From positions 1 through 34,981 of the forward strand of contig JAPDQB010000055.1 in the NCBI GenBank assembly GCA_034506175.1: DNA of 34,981 nt, given 5' to 3'. Made by a program: the position numbers and the translations under genes. The first letter of the stretch is position 1; each line of letters opens with the position of its first letter. The DNA is from a candidate division KSB1 bacterium (lineage in GTDB: Bacteria; Zhuqueibacterota; Zhuqueibacteria; Zhuqueibacterales; Zhuqueibacteraceae). Below are positions 15,203 to 23,400 of this stretch, in pieces. The notes beneath the pieces were generated by a model, which did no database searches, was not told where the DNA came from, and worked only from the letters and a program-made list of their open reading frames with translations.

Positions 15203-16183
15203 ATGTCCGATCAGAATCACCCAAGCAATAAATACGAAATCAAAATCCGCCTTGGCGTCAGCACTTGTCTCCTGGGCGAAAATGTGCGCTTCGACGGCGG
15301 CCACAAAAAGGACTTGTATCTCACCGGAACTCTGGAGAAATTTGTCGAATGGGTGCCGGTGTGTCCGGAAGTTGAAATCGGCCTTGGCACGCCGCGCGAA
15401 TCGTTGCGCTTGACCGGCGATCCCGAAGCGCCGCATCTGGTTACGACCAAAACCAGTATCGATCACACGGCCGCAATGTTGAAATTTGCCCACGCAAAAA
15501 TCAGGCAATTGCGTCGTCTCAGGCTCAACGGCTACATTCTCAAAAAAGACTCGCCGAGCTGCGGCATGGAGCGTGTACGGGTTTACTCAAGTAAAGGCCT
15601 CCCGGCGCGAAACGGCGTCGGTCTGTATGCCCGTGTGCTCATGGAGCAGATGCCCAATTTGCCGATTGAGGAAGAAGGCCGCTTGAACGACGCGCGGCTG
15701 CGGGAAAATTTCATCGTGCGCGTGTTTTGCCATCATCGCTGGCAAAGTTTTCTCGAAAAACCCTTCCGCATTCATGAACTGATTGCTTTTCACGCCCAGC
15801 ATAAGTTTCTGCTCCTGGCGCATCACGAGAAAAACTTTCGCGAACTGGGCAAGCTGGTGGCTGCCGCCAAATCACACAAGCCCCAGGCGCTTTTGGAAAA
15901 ATATGAGCAACTTTTCTTCGAAACCCTGCGCCATCTTGCCACCGCTCGCAAGCACGCCAATGTGTTGAGCCACATTGCCGGCTATTTTAAAAGGCAGCTT
16001 GACGAAAAAGATAAAAAAGAGCTGCATGCGACCATCGATGATTACCGCCGCGGCTTGTTGCCGCTCATTGTACCGATGACGCTGATCAAGCATTATCTCA
16101 ACAAATTTGAAGTTCCGTACCTTCGGGATCAAGTTTACTTGAATCCGCACCCGAAGGAGTTGATGCTGCTCAATCATGTCTAA
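15203..16183 (+). CDS. DUF523-DUF1722 fusion protein (TudS-like + YbgA-like)
   Basis: A 326-aa two-domain protein. Residues ~15-165 are DUF523: GVSTCLLG, VCPEVEIGLGTPRE and KKDSPSCG hold the three cysteines that in the thiouracil desulfurase TudS bind a [4Fe-4S] cluster. Residues ~175-320 are DUF1722/YbgA: HHRWQSFLEKP, FHAQHKFLLLAHH, and a closing PMTLIKHYLNKFEVPYLRDQVYLNPHPKEL. This fusion is common beside photolyases and carotenoid genes; TudS work supports a desulfurase activity for DUF523, while DUF1722 has no proven function. The start at 15203 follows a poor ribosome site, but the fold begins soon after it. Its stop overlaps the next start by eight bases, so it forms an operon with the SRPBCC protein. 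The 92-bp gap before it holds no clear signal. Confidence 0.9.
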   Translation: MSDQNHPSNKYEIKIRLGVSTCLLGENVRFDGGHKKDLYLTGTLEKFVEWVPVCPEVEIGLGTPRESLRLTGDPEAPHLVTTKTSIDHTAAMLKFAHAKIRQLRRLRLNGYILKKDSPSCGMERVRVYSSKGLPARNGVGLYARVLMEQMPNLPIEEEGRLNDARLRENFIVRVFCHHRWQSFLEKPFRIHELIAFHAQHKFLLLAHHEKNFRELGKLVAAAKSHKPQALLEKYEQLFFETLRHLATARKHANVLSHIAGYFKRQLDEKDKKELHATIDDYRRGLLPLIVPMTLIKHYLNKFEVPYLRDQVYLNPHPKELMLLNHV

Positions 16184-16682
16184 AAATAAAAGCCAAGCTG
16201 GATTTGCGCCATTGTGTGTAAGCTCGACTTCGCCCAAGCCTGGTCAATTCATCTATTCTTCAATTATTCCGGCGCCGTTGGAAAAAGTCTGGGCACTGTA
16301 TGCGAATGTTTACACCATCAACAAAATCAGCCCGCCCTGGGCGCGCGTCAATTTTGAGCGGATTGATTTGCCGCTGCGCGCCGGCTCGGAAATTATTTTT
16401 GTTGGGAAGTATCCGCCGCGATTGCGCTGGCATGCCAAAATCGAATCCTTTGTTTCCCAGTCACATTTTGTTGATATTCAGATTAGCGGGCCATTCGCTG
16501 TCTGGCGACACGAGCATCTCTTCAAATCGCACGGCGGCAACACCGAGATGATCGATCAAGTGATGTTTCGTGTTAAAGGCGGAGATTTTTTCAACAAGCT
16601 TTTTTCGCCTTTGCTCAAAATGTTGTTGCAGGCTTATTTTGCGTCTCGTCATCGGCGGACACGAATTCTGCTGCGAAAATAA
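16176..16682 (+). CDS. SRPBCC-family ligand-binding protein
   Basis: A 168-aa protein of the SRPBCC (START/Bet v1-like) superfamily: FIYSSIIPAPLEKVWALY at the start of the fold, a central GSEIIFVGKYPPRLRWHAKIESF, then GPFAVWRHEHLFK and GNTEMIDQVMFR, and a final amphipathic helix (KLFSPLLKMLLQAYFASRHRRTRILL). Members with this GPF-WxHxH pattern are often found next to photolyase and DUF1722 genes and are sometimes annotated as cell-division-inhibitor-like without proof. The fold makes a deep hydrophobic pocket; the ligand is unknown, and a carotenoid or isoprenoid would fit the neighbours but is speculation. It starts inside the stop of the DUF523-DUF1722 gene and ends seven bases before the photolyase. 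Confidence 0.8.
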   Translation: MSKNKSQAGFAPLCVSSTSPKPGQFIYSSIIPAPLEKVWALYANVYTINKISPPWARVNFERIDLPLRAGSEIIFVGKYPPRLRWHAKIESFVSQSHFVDIQISGPFAVWRHEHLFKSHGGNTEMIDQVMFRVKGGDFFNKLFSPLLKMLLQAYFASRHRRTRILLRK

Positions 16683-16689
16683 AACTGCC

Positions 16690-18165
16690 ATGTCAACCAA
16701 ACTCAACCTCTCTGTTCTACGCAAACGCCAAGCGCCGATGGCGCCGGCAGATCGCCAGGATGATTTTGACCCGATGCAGAAGCGCCTAGTCACATTGCGC
16801 CATGAAATGCCCCGAGCCAATGCGCGTTATGTGCTTTACTGGATGCAAATTCACCGGCGCGCCTATCAGAATCAAGCGCTCAATTTTGCCCTGGCGCAAG
16901 CGAACAAGCTGGACTTGCCGCTCGTCGTTTACGAAGGCCTGCGGCCGGATTACGATCAAGCCAATGACCGCATTCATCAATTCATCATCGAAGGCGCGAT
17001 TGACAACCACAGGGATTTTGCCAAACGCGGGATTCGTTATTGTTTTTATCTCATGCCCGATCCGCAAAAAGGCAATCGCCGGGCGGTGGCACAATTGGCG
17101 CAGGAAGCGGCGCTGCTTGTCACCGATGATTTTCCAACTTTTGTTGTGCCGCGCCACAACCGCGCCATTGTCAAGCAAGTCGATTGCCCGGTCTACGCTG
17201 TCGATGCCAACGGCGTCGTGCCGATTCGGGAGCTGGAGCAAGAAGAATACGCCGCGCGCACGATTCGCCCGAAACTTCACCGTCTGCTGCCGGCGTATTT
17301 GTGGCCGATTGAAGAAATCAAACCAAAAATTAAAAGCAGCGATCTCAAACTCAATCTTCGCGAAGAAACTTCTCTTGAGCGCGCCGATCTGGCGACGCTG
17401 CTGCGTTCGGCCAACATCGATCATTCCGTTCGCCCCTCGCAACTCTATCACGGCGGCCGGAACGAAGCGTTGAAGCGGCTCGACACGTTTGTCGCCGAAC
17501 GTTTATGGAATTATAACAAGGGCCGTAATATCACCGGCGAGCATTGGACGAGCGAACTGTCGCCGTATTTGCATTTCGGCCACCTCAGCGCGATGGAAGC
17601 GGCCCTGGCGGTGTTGCAGGCGGAGGCGCCGGCGGAGTGTATTGATGCCTTTCTCGAAGAGCTGATCGTACGCCGTGAGTTATCCTACAATTTCTGCCAC
17701 TTCAATCCGCAACACGCCGCGCTCGAAGCGCTGCCGGCGTGGGCGCGGCAAACGCTTTTTGCCCACGGAAAAGACCAACGGCCTCATCTTTATTCTCCCG
17801 AGCAACTCGAAGCGGCGGAGACGCACGACGAAATTTGGAATCTCGCGCAGCGCGAGCTGCTGGCAACAGGAAAAATTCACAACTACGTGCGGATGTTGTG
17901 GGGCAAAAAAATTATTGAATGGAGCCGGACGCCGCAAGAGGCGTTGGAAACGATGATTCGCCTGCACCATCGTTATGCGCTCGATGGCCGCAATCCAAAC
18001 ACCTACACCGGCATTCTCTGGTGTTTCGGCAAACATGACCGCGCCTGGGGGCCGCAGCGTCGAGTCTTCGGTCTTGTGCGCTACATGAGTTCCGATAACA
18101 CTCGGCGCAAAATCAATTTGCCGGCGTACAAGGCTTGGGTGGAAAGTTGTGAAAAACAAATTTGA
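16690..18165 (+). CDS. phr: Class II CPD photolyase
   Basis: A 491-aa protein of the class II deoxyribodipyrimidine photolyase family. The N-terminal antenna domain has YVLYWMQIHRRAYQNQALNF and LPLVVYEG; the FAD-binding domain has NYNKGRNITGEHWTSELSPYL, HFGHLSAMEAAL, RRELSYNFCHF, and the C-terminal LDGRNPNTYTGILWCFGKHD, AWGP and RYMSSDNTRRK characteristic of class II. It repairs cyclobutane pyrimidine dimers with near-UV or blue light, so the organism is probably exposed to sunlight at times. The ATG at 16690 is preferred because the longer frame starts deep inside the SRPBCC gene; about 30 extra N-terminal residues precede the conserved domain. Length is normal for the class. Confidence 0.95.
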   Translation: MSTKLNLSVLRKRQAPMAPADRQDDFDPMQKRLVTLRHEMPRANARYVLYWMQIHRRAYQNQALNFALAQANKLDLPLVVYEGLRPDYDQANDRIHQFIIEGAIDNHRDFAKRGIRYCFYLMPDPQKGNRRAVAQLAQEAALLVTDDFPTFVVPRHNRAIVKQVDCPVYAVDANGVVPIRELEQEEYAARTIRPKLHRLLPAYLWPIEEIKPKIKSSDLKLNLREETSLERADLATLLRSANIDHSVRPSQLYHGGRNEALKRLDTFVAERLWNYNKGRNITGEHWTSELSPYLHFGHLSAMEAALAVLQAEAPAECIDAFLEELIVRRELSYNFCHFNPQHAALEALPAWARQTLFAHGKDQRPHLYSPEQLEAAETHDEIWNLAQRELLATGKIHNYVRMLWGKKIIEWSRTPQEALETMIRLHHRYALDGRNPNTYTGILWCFGKHDRAWGPQRRVFGLVRYMSSDNTRRKINLPAYKAWVESCEKQI

Positions 18166-18245
18166 AGTTCGACTTGGGCACAACGAATTTTCAAAATTTG
18201 CAAAATCCCATTGCCCAAGTCAGGCTTTGCCTATCCTTCATTTTT

Positions 18246-18767
18246 ATGAGCGAATCAGTCATCCTCGTCGATGAGTACGATAATCAAATCGGCGTTGAAG
18301 AAAAACTCACAGCTCATCGCGAAGGCAGGTTGCACCGCGCCTTTTCGGTTTTCATTTTCAATGATCAAGGCGAAATGCTTTTGCAGAAACGCGCCGCCAA
18401 CAAGTATCACTCCGGCGGGCTGTGGACGAACGCCTGTTGCAGCCATCCGCGCCCCGGGGAAACAGTTGAGCAGGCAGCGCGCCGGCGTTTGCGCGAGGAA
18501 ATGGGGTTTGATTGCGGTTTGAAAAAAGCCTTTCATTTTATTTATAAAGCCGATCTCGACGGCGATTTGATCGAGCATGAATTTGACCATGTTTTTATCG
18601 GCCATTACAACGGCGCCATTTCTCCCGACGCCAGCGAAGTCGCGGAATATCGCTGGATCGGAGCACAGGCCTTGCGCAACGCTGTAAAAGAATCGCAGGA
18701 AAATTATACGGTGTGGTTCAAGCTGGCGTTTGAGCGCGCGTTGAAATTTGAAGCAACGAATCGGTGA
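18246..18767 (+). CDS. idi: Isopentenyl-diphosphate delta-isomerase, type I
   Basis: A 173-aa Nudix-fold protein. MSESVILVDEYDNQIGVEEK is the usual opening; HRAFSVFIFNDQGEMLLQKRA, the NACCSHPRPGE loop with the catalytic Cys, RRRLREEMGF as the Nudix helix, and HEFDHVFIGHY with the metal and catalytic Glu region are all present. It interconverts isopentenyl and dimethylallyl diphosphate, setting the supply of C5 units for carotenoids, quinones or isoprenoid lipids. It follows the photolyase by 80 bp and lies four genes after the carotenoid ketolase, which fits carotenoid supply. The start at 18246 matches the family; an in-frame ATG at 18162 overlaps the photolyase stop and adds an unrelated leader. 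The stretch 18768-18923 holds no gene. Confidence 0.95.
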   Translation: MSESVILVDEYDNQIGVEEKLTAHREGRLHRAFSVFIFNDQGEMLLQKRAANKYHSGGLWTNACCSHPRPGETVEQAARRRLREEMGFDCGLKKAFHFIYKADLDGDLIEHEFDHVFIGHYNGAISPDASEVAEYRWIGAQALRNAVKESQENYTVWFKLAFERALKFEATNR

Positions 18768-18923
18768 CGCCAGGCGTCTTTTTGAAGGCTTTTGTGAAGG
18801 GCTGGAAATAACAAACGCAACCACCGGGCATGAACGCGAATAAAAATCAGCATGCGCTTGCGTTTATTGGCGGTTTCAGAAAAATAAGCAAGTTCCTTGG
18901 TGGATTAACAGCAGGAGACAGAG

Positions 18924-20522
18924 ATGAAAAAGGCCGGTTTGATTTTGCTGAGCATTTTGCTGGCGACCTCGGCGCACGGGCAAGGCAAAAACGCCAATGC
19001 GATCACCGCGGCGCAGTTGCGCGATTATCTCACCTTCATCGCGGCGGATGAAATGGAAGGCCGCGACACGCCGTCACGCGGTTTGAACACGGCGGCCAAT
19101 TTTTTGGCGATGCAACTCTCGCGCTGGGGGCTTACGCCGATTGGTGACGATGGTACGTACTTTCAAAAGATCGCACTGCAGCGCCGGCGCACCGATCCGG
19201 CGCTAACCCGCGCCGAGGTCAACGGCCGGCCGTTTCATTACGGCGCTGATTTTCTCAGTCATGAGGCAACGCCGGGAGCGGCGACCGGCGCCTTGGTGTA
19301 CGTCGGACATGGCTGGCTGATCAAATCAAAAAATCTCAATCCGTACGAAGGGCTCGACCTCAAGGACAAGATCGTCGTGTTCTTGAGCGGTTTGCCGAAA
19401 GGGATTTCATTTTGGGAAATTCGCGGCCGTCAGGGTGATGATTTGGCATCGCCGATGACGTATGCTGCCAAACACGGCGCCAAAGGCGCGATTGCGATCC
19501 CGAATTTTCAGTCTCTCGCCACCTGGGAGCGCAATCGCCGCCATGCCGTGGAAAACGGCTCGGTGGTCGTGGAGAAATTTCAGCAGAGCAATGAGGTTTC
19601 GATTCCCGCCATCACGGCCTCGCCGCGCCTGCTCAATGCCTTGTTTGAAGGAGAAAAAGAAAGTGCGGCGACGATCTTCAACCGCGGCCTCGGCGGCGAG
19701 GCGGTGGCGTCATTCGAATTGAAACCGGATAAAAAAGCGAGCTTCACCATCGGCATTAAATCTGATCGGGTTTTCACGCAGAACGTTGTCGCGGTGCTCG
19801 AAGGCAGCGATGCGAAGCTCAAAAACGAATACGTGGCGATTGGCGCGCATTACGATCACGTCGGCATCGGCACGCCGGCACAGGGCGATTCGATTTACAA
19901 CGGTGCGGACGACGACGGCTCCGGCACCGTGGCGGTGTTGGCGATCGCGGAGGCTTTCGCGGCCGGACCGCGTCCGAAACGCTCCATTCTCTTTGTCTGG
20001 CATTGCGGCGAGGAGAAGGGCTTGTGGGGCTCGCGTTATCTCATGGAAAACCCGCTGGTGCCGCTGCCGCAAATCGTGGCGCAGCTCAATATCGACATGA
20101 TTGGCCGCAGCAAAAAATCCGGCGATGCCAATCCGGAAAACGCCGAGCTGGCCGGCGCGAACGAAGTTTATGTCATCGGCTCGAAAATGATGAGCACCGA
20201 CCTGGGCGCTTTGAGCGAGCGCGTCAACAAATCTTATCTTAATCTGACCTTCAATTACAAATACGACGATCCCAACGATCCGAACCGCTTTTTCTTCCGC
20301 AGCGATCATTTCAATTATGCGCAAAAAGGCATTCCGATCATCTTTTATTTCACCGGCGTGCACGAGGATTATCACCAGGCCTCGGATTCCTCCGACAAAA
20401 TTGATTACCACCGCATGGAAAAAATCACACGCACGATTTATGCGACAGCGTGGGAGCTGGCCAACGCGAAAGATCGGCCACGAGTGGATAAAAAGCTGCC
20501 GGTTGAATTGACGGCGTTTTAG
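18924..20522 (+). CDS. Secreted M28-family zinc peptidase with PA-type insert
   Basis: A 532-aa exported protein: a signal peptide (MKKAGLILLSILLATSAHGQ) behind a GGAG site, an N-terminal helical region (LRDYLTFIAADEMEGRDTPSRGLNTAA), a protease-associated-like domain around residues 110-230 (LVYVGHG, DLKDKIVVFLSG), and the M28 catalytic domain. Zinc and catalytic residues are visible in GAHYDHVG (His), NGADDDGSG (bridging Asp), CGEEKGLWGS (general-base Glu and zinc Glu), NIDMIGR (Asp) and HEDYHQASD (His). It would remove N-terminal amino acids from peptides in the periplasm or outside, probably for nutrition. The following hypothetical gene starts 12 bp after its stop. Exact substrate cannot be told. 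Confidence 0.92.
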   Translation: MKKAGLILLSILLATSAHGQGKNANAITAAQLRDYLTFIAADEMEGRDTPSRGLNTAANFLAMQLSRWGLTPIGDDGTYFQKIALQRRRTDPALTRAEVNGRPFHYGADFLSHEATPGAATGALVYVGHGWLIKSKNLNPYEGLDLKDKIVVFLSGLPKGISFWEIRGRQGDDLASPMTYAAKHGAKGAIAIPNFQSLATWERNRRHAVENGSVVVEKFQQSNEVSIPAITASPRLLNALFEGEKESAATIFNRGLGGEAVASFELKPDKKASFTIGIKSDRVFTQNVVAVLEGSDAKLKNEYVAIGAHYDHVGIGTPAQGDSIYNGADDDGSGTVAVLAIAEAFAAGPRPKRSILFVWHCGEEKGLWGSRYLMENPLVPLPQIVAQLNIDMIGRSKKSGDANPENAELAGANEVYVIGSKMMSTDLGALSERVNKSYLNLTFNYKYDDPNDPNRFFFRSDHFNYAQKGIPIIFYFTGVHEDYHQASDSSDKIDYHRMEKITRTIYATAWELANAKDRPRVDKKLPVELTAF

Positions 20523-20534
20523 GGGATATTTCTC

Positions 20535-20909
20535 ATGCCGAATAAAGACGATTTTGCCATAGTCTTCAGCAAGCTCAAAAGTATTTTGCAAAAGTACGAA
20601 TCGCGTTTAACCGTCAAGGCCAACACGGCGAGCAGTTACTATCTCGACGCGGCTTTTTCGGAGAAATTCAAGCGGGAGATATTTTTCGGCTCCGTGCAAA
20701 TCAAAAAGAACTACGTGAGCTATTACCTGATGCCGGTTTATATGTTTCCGGAGCTTTTGCAGGGTATTTCTCCGGAGTTGAAGAAACGCATGCAGGGCAA
20801 ATCGTGTTTTAACTTCGCGGCGGTGGATGAGAAAATTTTCCGCGAGTTGGCGCAGTTGACGAAAAAAGGTTTTGACAAATTCAAGCAGGAAAAATTGCTG
20901 GTGAAATAA
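20535..20909 (+). CDS. Conserved hypothetical protein
   Basis: A 124-aa soluble protein in which I recognise a recurrent hypothetical family: FSKLKSILQKYESRLTVKAN, then YYLDAAFS...REIFFGSVQIKKNYVSYYLMPVYMFPELL, then a strongly conserved-looking ISPELKKRMQGKSCFNFAAVDEKIFRELAQL, ending in a lysine-rich helix. The layout (helix, strands with aromatic residues, helix) recalls the YdhG/DUF1801 fold that also uses phrases such as MQGKSCFNF, but I would not push this. The function is unknown. It lies 12 bp after the M28 peptidase gene, probably in one transcript, and precedes a long hairpin that may mark the end of that transcript. Confidence 0.8.
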   Translation: MPNKDDFAIVFSKLKSILQKYESRLTVKANTASSYYLDAAFSEKFKREIFFGSVQIKKNYVSYYLMPVYMFPELLQGISPELKKRMQGKSCFNFAAVDEKIFRELAQLTKKGFDKFKQEKLLVK

Positions 20910-20967
20910 ACTCATATTTAAAACGTAAAGCCCAACGCGGACAAGCCGCAACCAAAAAGATTTACTC

Positions 20968-21030
20968 GCTCACAGAAAAGGAACTCTCACCGAAGTGATT
21001 TTTTTCTGTGAGAGTTCCAATTCTGTGAGC
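20968..21030. repeat. Long hairpin between the hypothetical gene and the aquaporin
   Basis: Two 23-base arms (20968-20990 and 21008-21030) pair at 21 of 23 positions around a 17-base loop that contains a T-run. The arms begin GCTCACAGAA and end TTCTGTGAGC. A second small hairpin, CTTTGC-T8-GCAAAG, follows at about 21038-21057. This could be a bidirectional terminator for the peptidase/hypothetical pair or a dispersed palindrome. GC content of the stem is modest. Confidence 0.6.
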
Positions 21031-21122
21031 CAAAAGTCTTTGCTTTTTTTTGCAAAGATATCACTTGTAACAGACTAAAAGATTTGCGTTTTACGAATTG
21101 CGGCAAACACGGAGGAAGGAAA

Positions 21123-21836
21123 GTGTCACTATTTCTCGGTGAGCTGATTGGCACGGCGCTGCTCATTTTGTTGGGCGACGGCGTGGTGGCGAATGTGGTT
21201 TTGAAAAACACTAAAGGCAGCAACAGCGGCTGGATCGTGATTACGTTCGGCTGGGCGATGGCTGTTTTTGTCGGCGTGTTCACGGTGGCTGCGGTAAGCG
21301 GCGCGCATCTTAATCCTGCCGTGACATTGGGGTTGGCGGTCGCCGGCAAGTTTTCGTGGGCGAATGTGCCAACCTACATCATGGCGCAAATGCTCGGCGG
21401 CGCCTTGGGGGCAGGGTTGGTCTGGCTGCAATACAAATCGCATTTTGAGATGACGGACGACCGCGATCTCAAACTGGCGGTGTTTTGCACCGGGCCGCAA
21501 GTGCGCAACACTTTGAGCAACGTTCTCTCGGAAGTCATCGGCACTTTTGTGCTCGTTTTTGGCGTGCTCAACATGGCCGCGCCGGAGGTGGGACTGGGCG
21601 CAATGAATGCGTTGCCGGTGGCCTTGCTCGTGCTGGCCATCGGCTTGTCACTCGGCGGCACGACGGGCTACGCGATCAATCCGGCGCGCGATCTGGCGCC
21701 GCGCGTGATGCACTTTCTGCTGCCCATTCCCAACAAGCGCGACAGCGATTGGGGCTATGCGTGGATTCCTGTCGTTGCGCCCATCGTTGGCGGCTTGCTG
21801 GCGGCGTATGTTTTCATGGCGTTCCGTTTAAATTGA
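21123..21836 (+). CDS. glpF: Aquaglyceroporin (MIP family, GlpF-like)
   Basis: A 237-aa membrane channel of the major intrinsic protein family. Both pore signatures are present: SGAHLNPAVTLG near residue 60 and GYAINPARDLAPR near residue 185. The Asp after the second NPAR is the mark of glycerol facilitators rather than strict water channels, so glycerol and related polyols are the likely substrates. Six hydrophobic segments are visible. I chose the GTG at 21123 because it has a strong GGAGGAAGG site and starts VSLFLGELIGTALLILLGDGVV; a TTG 13 codons upstream in the same frame has no such site. No glycerol kinase gene is present. The SpoIIE phosphatase gene begins eight bases after its stop. 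Confidence 0.93.
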   Translation: MSLFLGELIGTALLILLGDGVVANVVLKNTKGSNSGWIVITFGWAMAVFVGVFTVAAVSGAHLNPAVTLGLAVAGKFSWANVPTYIMAQMLGGALGAGLVWLQYKSHFEMTDDRDLKLAVFCTGPQVRNTLSNVLSEVIGTFVLVFGVLNMAAPEVGLGAMNALPVALLVLAIGLSLGGTTGYAINPARDLAPRVMHFLLPIPNKRDSDWGYAWIPVVAPIVGGLLAAYVFMAFRLN

Positions 21837-21843
21837 GCATGAG

Positions 21844-22872
21844 ATGAGACTCGATCCCCGTCTGAAATCAATTTTTTTGGCGCTTGCCGGCGTTGCGAGT
21901 CTCGCGGTTTATTTGTGGCTTTTTGCCGAATCAAAACCGATTCAACTGCTGCGCAGCGCTCACACCCGGGAAGAGATTCTGGCGAAAGCCGAGCAGGCGT
22001 ACCGCGCCTCGCCGCTGGGCGGATACGATTGGCCGCATGCCTTGCGCGTGAATGTCGACGACGATTTGTTTCGCTATATCCAATCCTCGCCAAACGGCGA
22101 CAGCCTCAAAAGCAAGCTGCCGGTTGGCTGGTTGGAAGTGTCGTGGAAGGGGAAAATCGAACCGCCAAAGCAAGGCCTGGTGGTCGTCGATCTCGATGAT
22201 GAGAAAAAAAGCGAGTCGGGACGCTTTATCATGGCGATGGAAGTCGGCGGCGATTATTACGATTTTATCGAGCACGACGACTCGCGCCTCGGCGTCGTCA
22301 TCGGCGATGTTTCCGGCAAGGGCGTCTCCGCGGCGTTTTTCATGACGATGGCCAAGGGCATCATCCAGGCGTTGTCTCGCATCAACCCCTCGCCGAAATC
22401 GTTGCTCAGCGACATGAATTCCGTTTTTTATGAAAACACGCCGAGAGAAGTTTTCATCAGCTTGATTTACGGATTTTTCGACGTCGACAACAACACGCTG
22501 ATTTTCGCCCGCGCCGGACACAATCCGCTCATCGTGCGCAAAAGCGTCGGTGGCGCGCCGGAGCTGCTGAATCCGCGCGGCCTGGCGATCGGCCTGGAAA
22601 AGGGAAACATCTTTGCGGCGACGATCGAAGAGAAAACTGTGCCGATTCAAAAAGGTGATGTCTTCGTTTTTTACACCGACGGCATTTCTGAAATGATGAA
22701 CAAAAACGGCGAGGAATTTGGCGAAGAACGCTTAAGCCAGCTCGTCAACCGGCACGCGCAAGAATCCGCCGCGACGATTTTGGAGAAGGTCACGCAAGAA
22801 GTGAATCATTTTGCCGGCGGCGCCAACCAGCACGATGATTTTACCATGGTGGTGGTGAAGGTGGTGGGGTGA
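21844..22872 (+). CDS. SpoIIE/RsbU-type serine phosphatase, possibly internally shortened
   Basis: A 342-aa protein: an N-terminal transmembrane helix (FLALAGVASLAVYLWLF), an extracytoplasmic stretch of about 90 residues, then, without the usual linker, a PP2C-type phosphatase domain. The domain has EVGGDYYDF, IGDVSGKGVSAAFFM, FARAGHNPL, FYTDGISEMM and HDDFTMVVVKV, so the metal-binding Asp residues are intact. What is missing is the helical linker and the first strand with the usual LLP and PGFDIA-type motifs that precede EVGGDYY; the join falls at GRFIMAMEVGGDYY. Relatives normally have several hundred more residues here. An in-frame deletion is likely. RsbU-type phosphatases dephosphorylate anti-sigma-factor antagonists; no partner gene is present here. 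Confidence 0.85.
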   Translation: MRLDPRLKSIFLALAGVASLAVYLWLFAESKPIQLLRSAHTREEILAKAEQAYRASPLGGYDWPHALRVNVDDDLFRYIQSSPNGDSLKSKLPVGWLEVSWKGKIEPPKQGLVVVDLDDEKKSESGRFIMAMEVGGDYYDFIEHDDSRLGVVIGDVSGKGVSAAFFMTMAKGIIQALSRINPSPKSLLSDMNSVFYENTPREVFISLIYGFFDVDNNTLIFARAGHNPLIVRKSVGGAPELLNPRGLAIGLEKGNIFAATIEEKTVPIQKGDVFVFYTDGISEMMNKNGEEFGEERLSQLVNRHAQESAATILEKVTQEVNHFAGGANQHDDFTMVVVKVVG

Positions 22873-22954
22873 ATGGGAAAAAAGATAAAAAAGAAAAACG
22901 TGACAAAAGGACTAATTGATAAGCAGAATAGTTGACTGTTGGGGAAATGCGAGG

Positions 22955-22983
22955 TTGATTTTTTGCGGCAATTTCAGTACATT
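22955..22983 (+). promoter_or_regulatory. Promoter for the MNT antitoxin gene
   Basis: TTGATT (22955-22960) and TACATT (22978-22983) are separated by 17 bp, and the start codon lies 35 bp downstream. The ribosome site of the gene is weak (AAAGG). Fair match only. Confidence 0.4.
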
Positions 22984-23018
22984 CTCGAAGAACAATTTGA
23001 CAAAGGCATAATCAGTTT

Positions 23019-23399
23019 ATGAATTCTCTCAATCTCGAAAGCCTAAAGCAGGCGTTGGCTTCGGAAGAAATGATTGCATTCGCTTATTTGTTTGGCTCCC
23101 ACGCTTCCGGCGATACCACGCCGTTAAGCGATGTCGATATTGCCGTCTATCCGGCGAGAAAAATGAGCCTGGATGACCGGCTGGCGATCATTCAGCGTTT
23201 GGGCAAGAAGACGAGATTAGAGAATTTGGATGTGACATTTCTGGATCGCCTCGATAATCTTTATCTTCTTTCAGAGCTGATTGATCGAGGCATCTTGCTG
23301 GTGGATAAAGATCCGCCGCGGCGGGAATTGTTTGAAGTGATGGCGCAGCACAAATTTTTCGATTTTCAGTACCAACGCAAACTTTTTATGGGCGTTTAA
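23019..23399 (+). CDS. mntA: MNT-domain nucleotidyltransferase (MntA-type antitoxin)
   Basis: A 126-aa minimal nucleotidyltransferase. The polymerase-beta-type core is intact: YLFGSHASGDTTPLSDVDIAVY gives the GSx10DxD signature with both metal-binding Asp, and ENLDVTFLD supplies the third acidic position. In HEPN/MNT toxin-antitoxin modules such proteins neutralise the HepT RNase by transferring AMP to a tyrosine near its active site. Here the next ATG, one base after the stop, opens a HepT-like start that ends after 10 codons, so the antitoxin has lost its partner. It may still be active or may be under decay. It may also serve another HEPN protein elsewhere in the genome. Confidence 0.9.
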   Translation: MNSLNLESLKQALASEEMIAFAYLFGSHASGDTTPLSDVDIAVYPARKMSLDDRLAIIQRLGKKTRLENLDVTFLDRLDNLYLLSELIDRGILLVDKDPPRRELFEVMAQHKFFDFQYQRKLFMGV

Positions 23400-23400
23400 A

